Assembly: GCA_963920665.1 (NCBI GenBank)
Contig: OY987273.1
Span: 9,488,501-9,552,500, forward strand
DNA from: Straminergon stramineum
Taxonomy: Eukaryota > Streptophyta > Bryopsida > Hypnales > Calliergonaceae
Reading direction: 5' to 3'
DNA: 64,000 nt
Under the pieces are notes generated by a model, which was not told where the DNA came from, ran no database searches, and saw only the letters and a program-made list of their open reading frames with translations. Position numbers and translations under genes: made by a program. Of the stretch, positions 13,074 to 25,060 are shown in pieces (position 1 is the first letter of the stretch; every line of letters begins with the position of its first letter).

Positions 13074-13291
13074 TAGTGCACTAGTCTCTTGACTCTCTTC
13101 ACGTTACAAGCTGATCAGTGGTTCCACTAGAACTAGCATGTCTTGACAACTCTGCTATTTTTTTATTTTTAAAGTAACCATCACTGAATGCTTATTGGTT
13201 TTGAATAATTTGTTTGTTTGAAATTTCAAGCTTGTTTACCTACCCTTATTATACTATTGTATTGGTCCACTAGAAAATTTGTGAGAATAAT

Positions 13292-16200
13292 TGTCGTACG
13301 CGTAGCGTGCGGTAAATACCATTTACAACACCCAAACGTGTAAACTAACTCAAAATATCGTCCCAGGGGATTCTAGTATGTTGTTGCAAGCCTAGGTCAT
13401 CCATTCTACCAACTTAAGCATTCTCTTTCCGGAATCAAATCCGGATTCAATCTTTTTCTCGATTCCGGATCCGTCACTTCACTCACAAACACTGGTTTTT
13501 GGTACCTCTATTTTACCCTCAGAGGGTCCACCTTTGATTGTATAGAGGGGTAGGGACTCACCACTCGTATTCCGCACACTCTCTTCTCTCTCTAATCTAC
13601 ACAAAACACACTTAGACCAAGTGTTGCACTAGGTCAGATTGGAAACACTCTCACAACTATCCGGATGGCCAACTCGAAGGGCAGGTCACTTAGAACTGTA
13701 ACAAGTCTTGTCCACTACAACGACAGACCAACAGAAACCGGATCTGACCCGGGAATTGTTAATCGTTTACTAGACTGATCCTAGGTTTTGTCTGACCTTC
13801 CGGTAAGTGGTATGTGGCTTTCTTCCGCTGGTGGTTGCTTATCTCCGCACGGAACCCTCCTTGGCATTCTGGACCCGCACCTACACCACTCCTAATCGGA
13901 TTCCCGTTCCGGAAGTTTAAAGACACGTGCTCAAGACCACAATTTCATATCTAGGTTACAACACAAACTCTCTTCTCACAAATCAGATCCAAGCCCCTTC
14001 AGATCTAGATTCCTCCTTTCCTCCTCCTCAATTACACTTCACACACTCACAAGGAAACACAAGGAAGCTGGATATATGAAAAATCAATCCTTGAGGGTCC
14101 ACTTGATGGCTCAGATTAAAATAAGGATGACAAAATACAAACTATAATGCTAGGATGGAATGAAAGGCAACAAGCTGCCTCTCACTTAAAAACTCAAAAC
14201 AACCAAAGCCAAAAAGGCAAAAAGGACACCTGGAAATCCAGGTGACCACTCACAAACTCCTCGAGAAATCCGGAAAAGTGAGATCCTATAAATCCAAAAC
14301 CCAGTCCTACACTTGGAAATCCGAATCTGGTTAAAAATTTAAATCCTATCTCCTTAAAGAAAGGTCCTAACCACTTCCCCTTCCGCGCTTTCTTCTGGTT
14401 GCTCCCGCCTTGACTTGCTGGTGCTTGCGTGGATGACCTTGGTGTTGCCTTTGGAGTTGCCTTAATCAGTGTCATCCGCAACGCCGCCCGAGTCTGTATC
14501 TTCCGAATTTCCGGAGGAGAGTAGTTTGCTTCTTCCTCATCCTCGTCCTTCGATCTGGTCCGATAGTCTTCCTCCTTAGATTTCTCAATCTGAGTTATCT
14601 CCCTCTCGTTGTCTTCTCCTGGAGACGTCTCATCCAACACGATGGGCTCGATCTCCTTCCGTGGTTGCTGCTCTTCCAACATATGCTTAAACTCCTCTAG
14701 ATGGGTCTAGGCCGGATTCATTAATCCCCCAATCCGCTCCATCAATTCACCCTGGGTCTGAGTGCGAGGTGTCAGAAGCTGCTCCTTCTCCGGAAGATGA
14801 AACAACGGAACTAGCGGAGAAACCGTAATCTCCGGTGGTGCCAACTCCCGTGTCGTATCCGACTGCTTGCTTGGCTCATGTGCTGTCTTCACGCTTCCCC
14901 GGATTGTCTTCTCCAGCTGCTTGGAGAACAGTTCCGTGGAGTACCGGAGAGTTTCCGGTGGGGCTTTCGGTTTTGATGGTAGAGGCATTGAGACTATGAG
15001 CTTGACGGGAATCTCCATGTCAAAATGGATCTCCAGAAAGTTGGAGAAGTCCATTACTTGGTTGGGGTCGATCCGCCCAAGCAGCTGCCTCATCTCCTTC
15101 AACATAATGTCCATCCGCGAGGAGAAGTCCACCAGTATCCGGATCGCCTTGGATCCGGTTAGGTGCCCTTCCTCGGTCAACCGGCTCTAGATTAGAGCTG
15201 CCTTCATCACCAAGTCGACCAGCTTGTCCACCAATCCGGATAGGTTCTTCAGCAGCTGTAGGGCTTCCTTCTCTCTTTGTTTTGCTGCATCCATCTCCCC
15301 TTGTGCCCAGCTCAATCTTGCCTGAAGGTCTACTTTCTCCTTTTCTAGGGCTACGATCTGCTTGTCTTTCTTCTCAAGGACTTCTGGATTCGGAAGTTTC
15401 TTCAAGACGTCGAGGATGTCTTCCGGATCTGTCTTCAACTCCCGGCTAATCCTCCTTAGCAGATCCGCCAGGTTCTCGTGGTACTCTTGTGCTTGGAGTA
15501 TCCAATTGAACCCGGTCTTGAAGAACTTGGATATGCTTCCTTCCTCCTCCTCAGATATCTTCTACTGAGCCGGAAGCTTCCCCCGAGATGTCGGATCCGT
15601 TGACTTTCGTAGCCTCTGCTCTAGGAGTTGCTCGTCCTCTTCTAGATCCTCCTCTTCTTCTTCCAGCGATTGCTTTGCTATTACTTCTTCTGTGAGGCCA
15701 TATTGGAGGATGGTGGCTCTAGTGTTGTACTCCACCATTTTCGCATCGCTAAGAAGCTCTGTGTGGTGGTACAGATGGAAAAGATATGGCCCTATGGGGC
15801 TGGTCTTTCCCTTTTCTACGTTGGTGGCAAGCTTGGCGACTACTGATCCAATTACCTTGCCCCAACTGACTAGTTTACCCTCAAAAGCACCAAAGATGGT
15901 GTTTGCTACCGTAACCGTAACCCGGGTAGGCTTTTTCGGATACAGGATAGGGATCAAGAACTCTAGTACATGCCTCTGCCATGCATCCAAGCAATCACTA
16001 ATCGCATACCCTTCCTTAGAATGGGCAGCGTTCCTAAACTTCCCAATTGTAAACTTATCTATCTGGGAAGCTAAATCGGATCCCTTTTTAGGAAATCTGT
16101 AAACCTTAGCCTAGACTTCATCAGTCCAAGTCGCAAGCCTTCCTCTCATTGTCAATTCGTACTGGTTGGAAGCTCCTACTATTAGTTCCTGAATCATCTG

Positions 16201-16778
16201 GTCGTTCTTTACGGTTCATGGCCGTAAGAACATACCGACACACCCTATCTCACTGAGGTGGTCCTCTAGCTGTGATCTCTCTCTCAACCTTTCCGAAATG
16301 GTTGGGCAAACCATCTGGCCCATGACCAAAGTCTTCCGGATATCTCCCTTCGCCATCACAAACTACTCGGAAATCTGAACGCACGATAACCTCTCACCCG
16401 AGCACTAACTCACCACTCTTTCACTCAACTATGCGTGCACAAAACAGTTGTCAAGAAAGAGGAAGAAGAAATGAGAGTGGCGGGGTTAAGTACCCGTCGA
16501 AATACCGACTGTTCATAAAGCGGACCGATTACCCGTAATGGGTCCCTATTTCCTAGACCGGAAGTCTAGTCTGTAGGTTGTCGCTATGTGGGTTTCCGGA
16601 ATCCGGATCCGTCCTGGATCCTGTTACGGATTACCTGGAGTATCCTCCTAGTCTAACTAAGTTGTTTAGGCTAAAAGGGTTCTAATCCTTTTTGTCTATT
16701 AGAAATTTTGAAAAATTCTACATAGTTATGTACTCCAAAATACTAACATGGTGACTTCTTCGATTACAGCTCACGACA
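13292..16778 (-). mobile_element. Unclassified 3.5-kb element, copy A
   Basis: It begins TGTCGT and ends ACGACA, with 5-base flanks ATAAT (13287-13291) and ATAAC (16779-16783), a target duplication with one transition. Its partner, copy B, lies in the opposite orientation at 35329-38836. TG...CA ends and a 5-base duplication are retroviral-integrase-like, yet I find no long terminal repeats: the two ends share only about six inverted bases. It is visibly more GC-rich than its surroundings and full of TCCGGA/ATCCGG motifs. It carries one intronless reading frame of about 720 codons. It sits inside the 19.4-kb MULE. Confidence 0.65.
14194..16356 (-). pseudogene. Element A protein, unrecognised, coiled-coil and acidic
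   Basis: The frame starts at Met 16356 (M-A-K-G-D-I-R-K) and runs about 720 codons, broken by TGA at a Trp (RP*TVKND) and TAGs in DEV*AKVY, LPAQ*KIS, ALI*SRL and NPA*THLEE. The conserved N-terminal third includes QMVCPTISERLRERSQ and VTVTVANTIFGA. Next come an acidic Glu-rich linker, a heptad-like coiled coil (KKDKQIVALEKEKVDLQARL), a Pro-rich section and a Lys/Ser-rich tail (SQGGSNQKKARKGK). Copy B encodes the same protein, which confirms the frame and shows Gln or Trp at several stops. I see no reverse transcriptase, integrase, protease or zinc knuckle. A gag-like or DNA-binding structural role is only a guess. Confidence 0.6.
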
Positions 16779-16783
16779 ATAAC

Positions 16784-17052
16784 GTTGTTTAACATAGATG
16801 TTAGGTATATTTTTGAAGCAACATAAAGTGTATTAGAATTTAATTAGGTGGATTTTATGTGTTATGACCATAGTGTATGGACAAGTCTAATATCCTAATC
16901 AAGTGAGTTAATCTTTGCTTTGTTACAAATCATTGAAGTGATCATTGTTTAATATACCTAATGATTATGAGGCACTCTAGTTAGATATAAATGACATGAA
17001 TAGAGATTTTATTTAATTGCATTAATTTTTTTTATTAGAAATTATTTTATGT
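16784..17052. other. No gene recognised
   Basis: AT-rich spacer between copy A and the open frames at 17053; nothing recognisable. Confidence 0.4.
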
Positions 17053-17599
17053 TTGGCTTTGAATATTAGACATTGCATCTCGTTTATTTATGAGCTAATA
17101 TTTCAATTATATTTGTCTTGGCAAAATCTTATTGTTGTTGGCCAAACTGGCGAAGGATCTTCTCCAACAATCCCTAGTGAATTTGACCCACTCCCAAACT
17201 CAGTAACCACTACATTGCCAATGGCACCAATTCACCAGAGCATTCAGAGTTTGCCTAATTCAAATGTCGAGGCAACAAATGATACACATTTGGTAAGCAG
17301 TAAGCTCTGATGACATATTGGATGACCATAAATGCAAACATGCCTATGTGGCACAACTTCATCGTAGTCTCATGAGTGGTTCGAAGAACCTCAAGTGGAA
17401 GCAACCAATCTTTTCACTAGAGAGCTCTAGTACTGAGTACAGTTCTAGTATTCGTTCTTCAGTCTCCAAGTGTAGTAATCAAGTTGAAGAGTTATGTGAT
17501 TGTGCTTGTAGTTCTAGTTGGCCAAAGCATGAGGTGGTCCTCATTCACCTAAGCTTTGACTCAGACTACAGTGTAGACATTGATTCCGTAGGGAATTGA
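17053..17599 (+). pseudogene. Possible 3' exon(s), unrecognised
   Basis: Two adjacent open frames in different phases: 17053-17310, with a Pro/Ser-rich stretch, and 17318-17599, with Ser-rich and acidic sequence ending SVDIDSVGN. Together they look like the C-terminal end of a plant protein with one frameshift or a missed intron. An A-rich stretch with AATTAAAA near 17720 could serve polyadenylation. No domain recognised, and no other copy in the window supports it. Confidence 0.2.
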
Positions 17600-17796
17600 G
17601 ATCATACATTTCTATAGCTATTATATTTGTATTTATACTTTCTCTAGGTAATAGCCATAGGTAGGGTTGGTGTTTATTTCCCTAGCATTTCAATCCTTGT
17701 ATCATCGCATTATGAATAATTAAAAAAAATGAATTTACAATTGTATCATTTGATTCTATATTGAAAATATTTTGTTGTTGTTGTTGGAGACCTAAA

Positions 17797-18050
17797 AAGG
17801 CCATATTCGTTATATTGAGACTTTTCGCAGATTTTGAGACAAAATGCTAGTTATAGGAAAATTCATTTAAAAAATAGTAATTGAAATAAAAAATAAATAA
17901 TGCTCAAATAGTGATCCTATAATAAAATTCTAAAAGTTGGTGTTGTTACCTATTTATAAAAAAATGCCAATAAAGAGATAAAACGGTTTATCCTCGAGTC
18001 GAGGATAAAATTGAGACTGCGAAAGGTCTCAACATAACGAATATGGCCTT
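17797..18050. mobile_element. 254-bp MITE with ~35-bp terminal inverted repeats
   Basis: The left end AAGGCCATATTCGTTATATT pairs with the right end reading AAGGCCATATTCGTTATGTT on the other strand; the arms continue through TTTCGCAG. TAAA lies on both sides (17793-17796 and 18051-18054), consistent with a TAA-type target duplication as in PIF/Harbinger MITEs. It ends 30 bases before the Met at 18080 and so sits in an intron or 5' leader of that gene. Confidence 0.8.
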
Positions 18051-18079
18051 TAAATTTCATTGTCATTGAATTTACAGAT

Positions 18080-21000
18080 GGATGACACTCCAGTGACTCA
18101 AACTCAAGAAGAGAGAATCATAGAGACTCCTAGAATAGATGAAACTCAACCAAAGATTGAAGAAGAAGAAGAATGAGTAAGCTTTATGGAGGTGGATATT
18201 AATGATGAAGAGGAGGAAAAGGAGTTGCTAGAGGATGAACTCCATAGACTCCAAAAAGTTGATTTGATGGCAACAATCTTGAGTCTAAGGATGAAGCCTA
18301 ACAATTTGTTCCGTCTTTGCATACCTTTGTGTAGACTTGTTGCAATGCCCATGGTTAGGCCCACGATTTCAAGTGACATAAAGAAGCTTGAGACGGAATT
18401 TGTTTTTGGATACCATGAAGGGGCAACAATATTTTATGTTTCTACAACCAATGAGGCTGGTGAGACACCAGAAGTAACAGAGGATGATATCAAAGGATGG
18501 GATTCATTGTGGAAGAAGGAAAATGACATTTTCAACAATTATGTCCATTCAATGGGTCCATTGAAATTCCTGAAGAATTTGAAATTCTTCGTTTGTAATG
18601 GGAATCACAGACTTTAGGCATGAATGCAACACATCGCGAGGCTGCAATCTTCAAACCCAATCTTTCATTGTATAGTCGATTGCATTGTTCTAGATACAAA
18701 GGGTAGGATTGAGTTGGTCATGCAAGTAATGCATGACATAAACAAGTGAGTATTCAAATTTCATATTGATTTGATTGTTGTATTTTTTTCTTTGTTGTTG
18801 AACTTGTCATATGGCTCACATTGAAAAAGCTTAATCAAATTTATTTTCTTCATCTACAGATCCACTGAAGACTCACATGTGAAGACAAATTTGGTACATA
18901 CATTGTACCATGTTCAAAAATATGGCCTATTACCCTTGCATAAGTTCAATGAAATGTTGAGGTCATCAGAGGTGAAACGATGTGGTGCTCAACAATCTCG
19001 AAAGAATTGGTATTCCATGCCTGTCGATGTTTTTACATCATTTGAATTTCGGGTAAGATAGAAATTATGAGACTTTACATTTACTAGTTTTTATTTCATA
19101 TGATTTGCTCTCAGAATTTTATTTGTTTTCAAATTTAAATAATGTTCATTTTTTGCAGCAAGAAATTGCACAGGTAGAAGATTCAGTAGCTCGAAAGTAT
19201 ACTGAGGTCACACCGTTTGAGGATAAGAGTGACCAAGGGGTCACAGATGCCATGAGAGTTGGGGCAAAAGAGAAAAGTGCCAAATTGTATGTCAAGATGA
19301 TGAAGTTGTTGGCGGTGGCTAATCCTGGCTATGGTCCAGGATTCCTTGAAGAGGTGAGTTTTGTTATGAGATAATTACTACATTAAATTTCTTCTTTGTA
19401 TTTTGAGATTGGTTATGAACTAAGAGCATGTCAATGGTATAGGTGGAGAAGCACTGGAGCTCAAATGAGATGCCTAAGATGACTTTAGAAAAACTACAAA
19501 TGATTGCTACTTGCAACACTACAGCCTTCTACAAGATCAAGTTCCTAAAATGGTGGAATTCTTCCATGCCATCTCGTGACGCTAGGAAGTTTCCAACTAA
19601 GCCCGTATCTGAGGAGAAGTTGGGGCCTTCCCTAAACAAATGCATTTGGTATGCAGGGGTAAGAATTAAATTCTTACATTCTTGAATTTTGTAAATATCA
19701 TAAGTTTCGTTGAAGAGTGTCATTCCTCATTTATAGTCTTTCTCAATACTTTTAGGGAAATTAATTATAAAATTTGTATTGTTGTAGATTGAGGATGCTG
19801 CCGTGGAGTATTTTGACATGGTGGTCCAAAAGGACAACATCACGATTAATTACAAAGTTCCGCAACAACCAAAGTACTTAGCAGAGTACCTAGAAGGTTG
19901 GAGGTGGAAGATTCGAGATCAAGGATTTGGGCCAACTCTTAAAGGAGCAAACTATTTCAAAAAGAGTGATTCCTTCTTGAATTTTGAGGGATCCATGCAA
20001 GCGGTTCGAAGAGTTCTCTTCCGGTATGTTCATACAACTTTTTTCTATATTCAAGTTTTTTGTATTCATTGAAATGCCTTGAAATGTTGACATATCATTA
20101 CTTGCTACATGGATTGATGAAGAGAGAATATTCTTTGAAATGACGTGAGGACGGAAATGGAGGATAACTCAAGGAACCTTAGTAAACTTAGTTGGATCCC
20201 ACTAGGGTTGTAGAGGGTCCTTGTGATACCCTTTGTTCCATCCTAGTGTTCTACCATTCATTGTTAAAATTGCCAAATTAGAATGGTAGTTTTTATTGAC
20301 TATTGATGAGGTTATTTATTATTAGTGTGAATTTCTTGATAGTTATATTAAATCCATCCCCTTGTTGTCAAATTAGATTAGTTTTTTAATCTTCCTCTAT
20401 AGGTTATTCACTTTAAGTTTTGTATATTCTAATATTTGTTTCTGGTATTCTAGGTTCTTCAAGCTCGAGCTTCTTGCAAAGGGTGCAATCGTGCGAGAGG
20501 ATCTCCCACCTTTTTTATCTACTTGGTTGGACCGTAGTTCGGCAGACTGCATGTATTCTACGAGTCAACTCCGAACTTTCACAACTACTCACCTTAGTGG
20601 TGGAGGGTGGTACTTGGATTGCCATATCCTCTCACTCATCCATCAAAGGTGGAGTTCCAGAAGTCTTTTGAAGGCCTTAGTGTTATCGACTTGGTGGTGG
20701 ACGAATTTGCAAGACTTAGTGATGTGGCAAAGAAGAAGGCCCTGGTTAGAAGGGCTGATGCTAATAAGAGGAAGGAGGCAAAAGAGAGAGAAATTCTGAT
20801 TGCAAAGGAAAAAAAAGAAGCAAAGCGGCTTGTGAAGTTGGTGGAGAAGGAGGCAAAGAAGGACAAGGAGAAAGAGGAGGGGAAAGGCAAGGGCAAAGGC
20901 AAGAAGAAGGTCAAAGAACATGATGAAGTTCCAGCATCTTCTATGGTAGACTAGAATTCTCAGATGCAAGGTGGATCTTGTGGTGGACTAAAGAAGAAGG

Positions 21001-22079
21001 TGATACTTCCAGAGCTAACAGAGGACATGGTTGCACAGGGTACACAAGTTATAGTCCTCGGTGATGATGATGAAGTGAACTCAGAGGAGTTGATCTTCAA
21101 TGTTTCCATTGTGGACATCATGGAGAACATTTAGACCGACATGTCAACATGCTATATTGAGGTGATAGATTTTTTGAAAAAGGTAAATATTTTTCAAATG
21201 GATTGGTCATTTTGAATGATTGTTTGCATTGTTCAATTACATCAGTATTTTACATGGAAATAATTTATTTTGTGGAAATTTGTTTGTAGTTCTCGTCATT
21301 GAAGGTGTGCACGCATGACGGTAAAGTGAGCCGAATGGAATTAGTAGACCTCATATTCCATCATGGAAGGGACAACCGAGGAAGGAGATGTGGTTCTTGA
21401 CTGCACAAAATCTACTAGTAAATTATGCATTAAACAATTATATACTCAAATTTTTCATTACATAATAAGTCACTCAAATGATGATTTGTATATCATCTTA
21501 TTGATTATTGCAGGTGCTTCGATTACTGCATGCTGCGGCACAGGATGCCACATTGTGGCTTTGAAGGAGGATAAGGAGATTTTTGATGCTCTCCTCCTAC
21601 CCATGAAAAAGACTGCTCAAGCCATGGTGATGACAGAATCGCCACCAATGAATGAACCCTCCGAAGATCCAGACGCAATGATTGTAGTATCTTGGAAGTT
21701 CACTCGGAAGATTAGACCTCGTAAGTAAGTTTCCATATTTTTGAATATGAAGTATAGATTGTTTACATACTCATTTCCAAGTTCAAAGTATCTAACATTA
21801 TATCATTTGTGTTGCAGCTATCAGGGATTGATTCCAACAAATGCATTGAAGAAGATACAAAGACTTGTCCTCAATCCAGAGAAGCCTTTTGATCTTCCAC
21901 TACATGCCGAGCAAATGGCATCAGCTTTTGCAGAGTTTGGTTGTTCTAAATCTAAACACAAAAAGGATACATATGCTCTAAATGTCTTAGAGTTTATAGA
22001 TAGGTCAGCATCCGAGGGTAGAGACACTTCAGAGTCATCTAGCACCAAGGTTTCTACAACCAAATCCACTGCGACTTAG
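18080..22079 (+). pseudogene. ParB-like / N4-N6 methyltransferase-like fusion gene, nine exons
   Basis: Proposed exons: 18080-18745, 18860-19052, 19159-19353, 19443-19658, 19788-20023, 20454-21182, 21290-21417, 21514-21724, 21818-22079. All use GT-AG and the phases agree. About 945 codons. The N-terminus is Glu-rich. A ParB-like motif VCNGNHRL lies near residue 172, followed by (I/V)VLDTKGRI and an Asn, as in ParB folds. A Lys-rich segment comes near residue 650. Near residue 780, VVLDCTKSTSASITACCGTG followed by HIVALKED lines up residue for residue with the FxGxG-type SAM-binding region (motif I) of beta-class N4/N6 DNA methyltransferases, with both motif Gly as Ser. I find no DPPY-type catalytic motif. 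Breaks: TGA 18176, TAG 18615, TGA 18621, TAG near 20952 and 21133, and frameshifts near 20640 and 21375. The product would read or modify DNA if the domains are right. It ends 441 bases from the transposon's right end. Exons are well supported; function is inferred. Confidence 0.5.
20147..20243. repeat. Hairpin repeat, copy 6, inside an intron
   Basis: Diverged copy: GGACGGAAATGG at the left and TTTGTTCCATCC at the right around AGTTGGATCCCACT. It lies in the 430-base intron between 20023 and 20454 and makes that intron unusually long. Confidence 0.6.
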
Positions 22080-22483
22080 ATTCATGAGATTAACATATCT
22101 CATGAGTCAAACTATTATGTGTGGATTTGTGTGTTTTATGGCTTCATTTGGAGTATCATTATTTTTCTTTTTACACTTTTGTAATCCATGATTTCCATCA
22201 AAATGAAGTACAATTGTTTATTGCCCTCCCCCCCCAAAAAATTATAGGTTTAGGACACCCCTATGACTAAGGTAGTCAAAAAAATTGCCCCGATTATTAA
22301 ACCAATAGGTGCATTCTCTTTTCCTACAATCAATAGTGAAGTCATGCATTGGACACAAAATGTTTGGGTCAACATTTAAAGGTTAATTTTGGGATAAATA
22401 AACTCACATTTCTGTAAAATCAATATGACCTTTACCCACGGTCTTAGGTCCCTCATTGCTTTTTTGGACAAAAGAATATCCTG

Positions 22484-22520
22484 CTCACAAGCTCACAGGC
22501 TGACATGCTAGCAACCCTGG
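22484..22520 (-). repeat. Right terminus of the 19.4-kb element
   Basis: Read on the minus strand: CCAGGGTTGCTAGCATGTCA, then CCTGTGAGC and TTGTGAGC, mirroring the left terminus at 3082. Confidence 0.7.
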
Positions 22521-22881
22521 TTATAGGGCCTAGCATGCACAACCCCATTCAATTTACGTTTTTTCAAAATCTGTTCTACAATTTTTTTAAAGGAATTTCT
22601 AATGTGATTTTGCCTCCAAGATCTCGTGTATTTGAGGCTCATTTTCAAGAGCCTTTAACACTACGGGAAGTCAAGATTGCAATGGGCATCCTTGCATTAA
22701 ATCTTCAATAGAAAAATCATAATCCTTTATTTTTCAAATCAACTTTTTGATCCTAAAACTAGACTTCAAAAAGAGTTTTGTAAAAATATAAACTACTAAT
22801 AATAGCAATTTGGTTGGATTTTACTTAACTTCAAAGTTTTCAAAACACTAGAATTTGGTGCCTTGGGCATTTAGGGGTTAA
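22521..22881 (+). mobile_element. Right half of the split TTAA-flanked element
   Basis: Starts with the second TTATAGGG and continues as in 52603-52960, ending GCCTTGGGCATTTAGGGG and TTAA (22878-22881). Confidence 0.75.
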
Positions 22882-24370
22882 ACAAGTTTTAGAACCCTCA
22901 AATGATGCTCTATAAGAATCTAAATCTAACGTGTTCCTAAGATTCTTTTTAACCCCCTATTGTTCTTAATACATCTTTTAATTTTTAATCCTACTTGCTA
23001 TTTTTAGGTTAAAGTAAATTCAAAGTAAAAGTCACTTAAAGTTACCTCTTGGAAAAGATTAAACACATATATTTTTGACTTTCCTAATAAAAGTTACTCA
23101 CAGATGAAGTTTGACTGATAACTAGTTCATCAAACTTCATCCATCAATTTCTTTGACCTTTCACTTTTGAAATTAACTTTTTCTTTTCTTTTTGGCTTCT
23201 ACTTCTATTCTAGATTCTAAGATTCTTTCGTTGATTTTTTTGGATGAATTTCTATCTTTTCATCCAATTTTTAAACTACTTTTCATTCAAGCATAACTTG
23301 TGGAGTTTTTGTCTATTTTTGATGTTTAGTGACTTTTTAGAAAGCTATTGACTTTACCTAACTACTTCTGAATTCAAACCCTAATTTTGTAATAGTCCTA
23401 ATGGTCTAAACCTAGATTTTGTCTTCTAACTTTCATGTCTAACATTAATCTAATTCTTTTTGGGTAAATTGAAACAAAGGTAAATGTTTTACAAACTTAG
23501 CTCGAGATTTGCAACATCCAAATGCTTGTGGTTGTGCATCATGATCATGTCCTCATGGCGTGCCCCGTCCACTTTCATGGTATGTTGATTTTGAAATGTT
23601 GGTGAAGTAGGTGGTTCATTGAAAGAGGTTAAAAGACTCTTTCTAGCTTGTTCCAACTCTTTTTACTTTTCTTCTCTTTCTTTCTAATTCTCTCCTTTTC
23701 TCTTTAGATATATTTTATAAACCAATCCTATCAAATCAAATCTCTCAATTCCTTGCTAATTTATCCAAAAGCAACAAATGTTTAAAGACAAATAGATTTG
23801 AATTCTATTAATTAATAACTAATTCCTAGAATCTAAAAAGTCAACTATTCCCTATTTTTGTTTTTCTCTACTTGTCTTTAAAACAACTTCCAAACATTGG
23901 AAAACGAGCTAAATATTTCGAATGCATGGTTTTCCTTCACTTACAACTTCCTTCCTTCTACTCACACTCTAACTTGCTAACAATTAGTAATAAGCCTGTT
24001 TCATTTGCATTTCCATTCTAAGTTTTGAGTGATTAGAAACTTTCGAGTATAATGTCCAGAGTGTGAAACTTTGAGAAATTAAGAGACCGATGAGAGTTAG
24101 GTTGAGTTGAGAGCACGGGGAGATGATGTTTGGAGTGTTGGCTGTGTTGGAGGGGGTCGTGTGTTTATTAAGTCAACCATGTTGACTTAATCACAACCTA
24201 GTATGGTTTGATCCCTCGTTCCTTCAAAATCTGAATTTTTCTTCTCAATTGGAATTTCTTCAAATTCCAAACTTTCTGTAAGTCCTCTCAATCTCTTCTT
24301 GAGTGTTTCTCAAAACTAATTTTTAGTTTAAATTAGAACCAAGAATTTCACATCAAAGTGTATCTGTGAG
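22882..24370 (+). repeat. Arm 1 of a large inverted repeat, possibly LTR-derived
   Basis: About 1.45 kb matches, with much divergence, the reverse complement of about 29240-30745. Shared stretches: CAAGCATAACTT.T.GAGTTT, TCATCCATCAA.TTCTTT, TCCTTGCTAATTTATC and TAATCTAATT. The left edge is the TTAA of the split element. Opposite orientation means the arms cannot be the two LTRs of one element. They could be LTRs of two elements or one long palindromic unit. Confidence 0.6.
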
Positions 24371-24865
24371 GAAGCTAAGCCTAGTGTTCATAATCAAAAA
24401 ATAATTACAGAAAAGGGCCGTTTAGGCATAATCTCACTTGGTTTATGGTAACTAGATGTATTTAGCTGAATGAGATGGTTCACTCAATCAATTGATGTGT
24501 CCTCAATTAGATGATTGGGCTCGCCACATCGTTGTGCACTAGCCCTAGTTGACCGCTATGCACTGGGCCACTGGCTAGAGGGGTCTTTGTGTATGGACCG
24601 GTTAGGTGTTGTATACCGGCTGTTGAGCTCTTGGCCAGACTAGCTGTTGTTTCTAGTCCATTGTCTATTGTCTGTTGGCTTTGGAATTCTTAAACTAGGT
24701 TTTGACCCAAATTCAAATAGTTGTTGCTCACCAATACTTTGGGTTCTTTGTATGGGGACCCTTTTAAAGCCAAACAAATATGGAAATATTATGTTTAGAA
24801 ATGAAGCTTCGTCGTCCGAGGTGTTAAGCTTGAATTTTAAAGCACTAAAACACAAATAGCTAAAT

Positions 24866-25060
24866 GAAAATTGTATCCAAGGGCAAAGCTTTGCCATATG
24901 GTAGTTTAGCGCCAATATTTGAGTCAATTTTCACAAGTTGGTTAATATGAACGTGTGAGGTTTGGTTCTCACCCAAACTCTCAAAATGACATAAAAATAC
25001 TTGGACTACAAATTCCTTCATCGAGGCTCTAGGGGGAATTTTCACACCAAGTGTGAGATC
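24866..25060 (+). repeat. Inner inverted repeat, arm 1
   Basis: Contains GGGCAAAGCTTTGCC, AGGTTTGGTT followed by CCCAAACT.TCAAAATGACAT, and GAGGCTCTAGGGGGA. The same series appears inverted at 26960-27266. It lies inside the larger arms, so the whole region is nested inverted repeats. Confidence 0.55.

Larger units (their letters stand above)
3082..22520. mobile_element. 19.4-kb MULE-like transposon with transposase and ParB/methyltransferase-like cargo
   Basis: Left end CCAACAATGCTAGCGTGTG and right end (reverse complement) CCAGGGTTGCTAGCATGTC form imperfect terminal inverted repeats. They are flanked by identical TTATAGGG copies at 3074-3081 and 22521-22528, an 8-base target duplication; a 10-base reading, TTATAGGGCC, is also possible. 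The target is a TTAA-flanked element whose undisrupted copy at 52324-52960 reads straight through this site at 52603-52610. Both ends carry clustered GTGAGC motifs. Inside are a decayed MULE transposase (4101-8199, minus) and a nine-exon ParB-like/methyltransferase-like gene (18080-22079, plus). The internal MULE gene and the 8-10-base duplication favour a MULE; the CAGGG-like right end leaves hAT possible. Later insertions inside are the 3.5-kb copy A, hairpin repeats and a MITE. Confidence 0.7.

Noticed and set aside
13292..16778. Standard LTR retrotransposon for the 3.5-kb element
   Set aside because: No direct terminal repeats, primer-binding site or pol domains were found despite the TG...CA ends and 5-base duplication.
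20636..20969. Two Phe/Leu/Ser-rich minus frames
   Set aside because: They are the complement of the Lys-rich segment of exon 6 of the 18080 gene.
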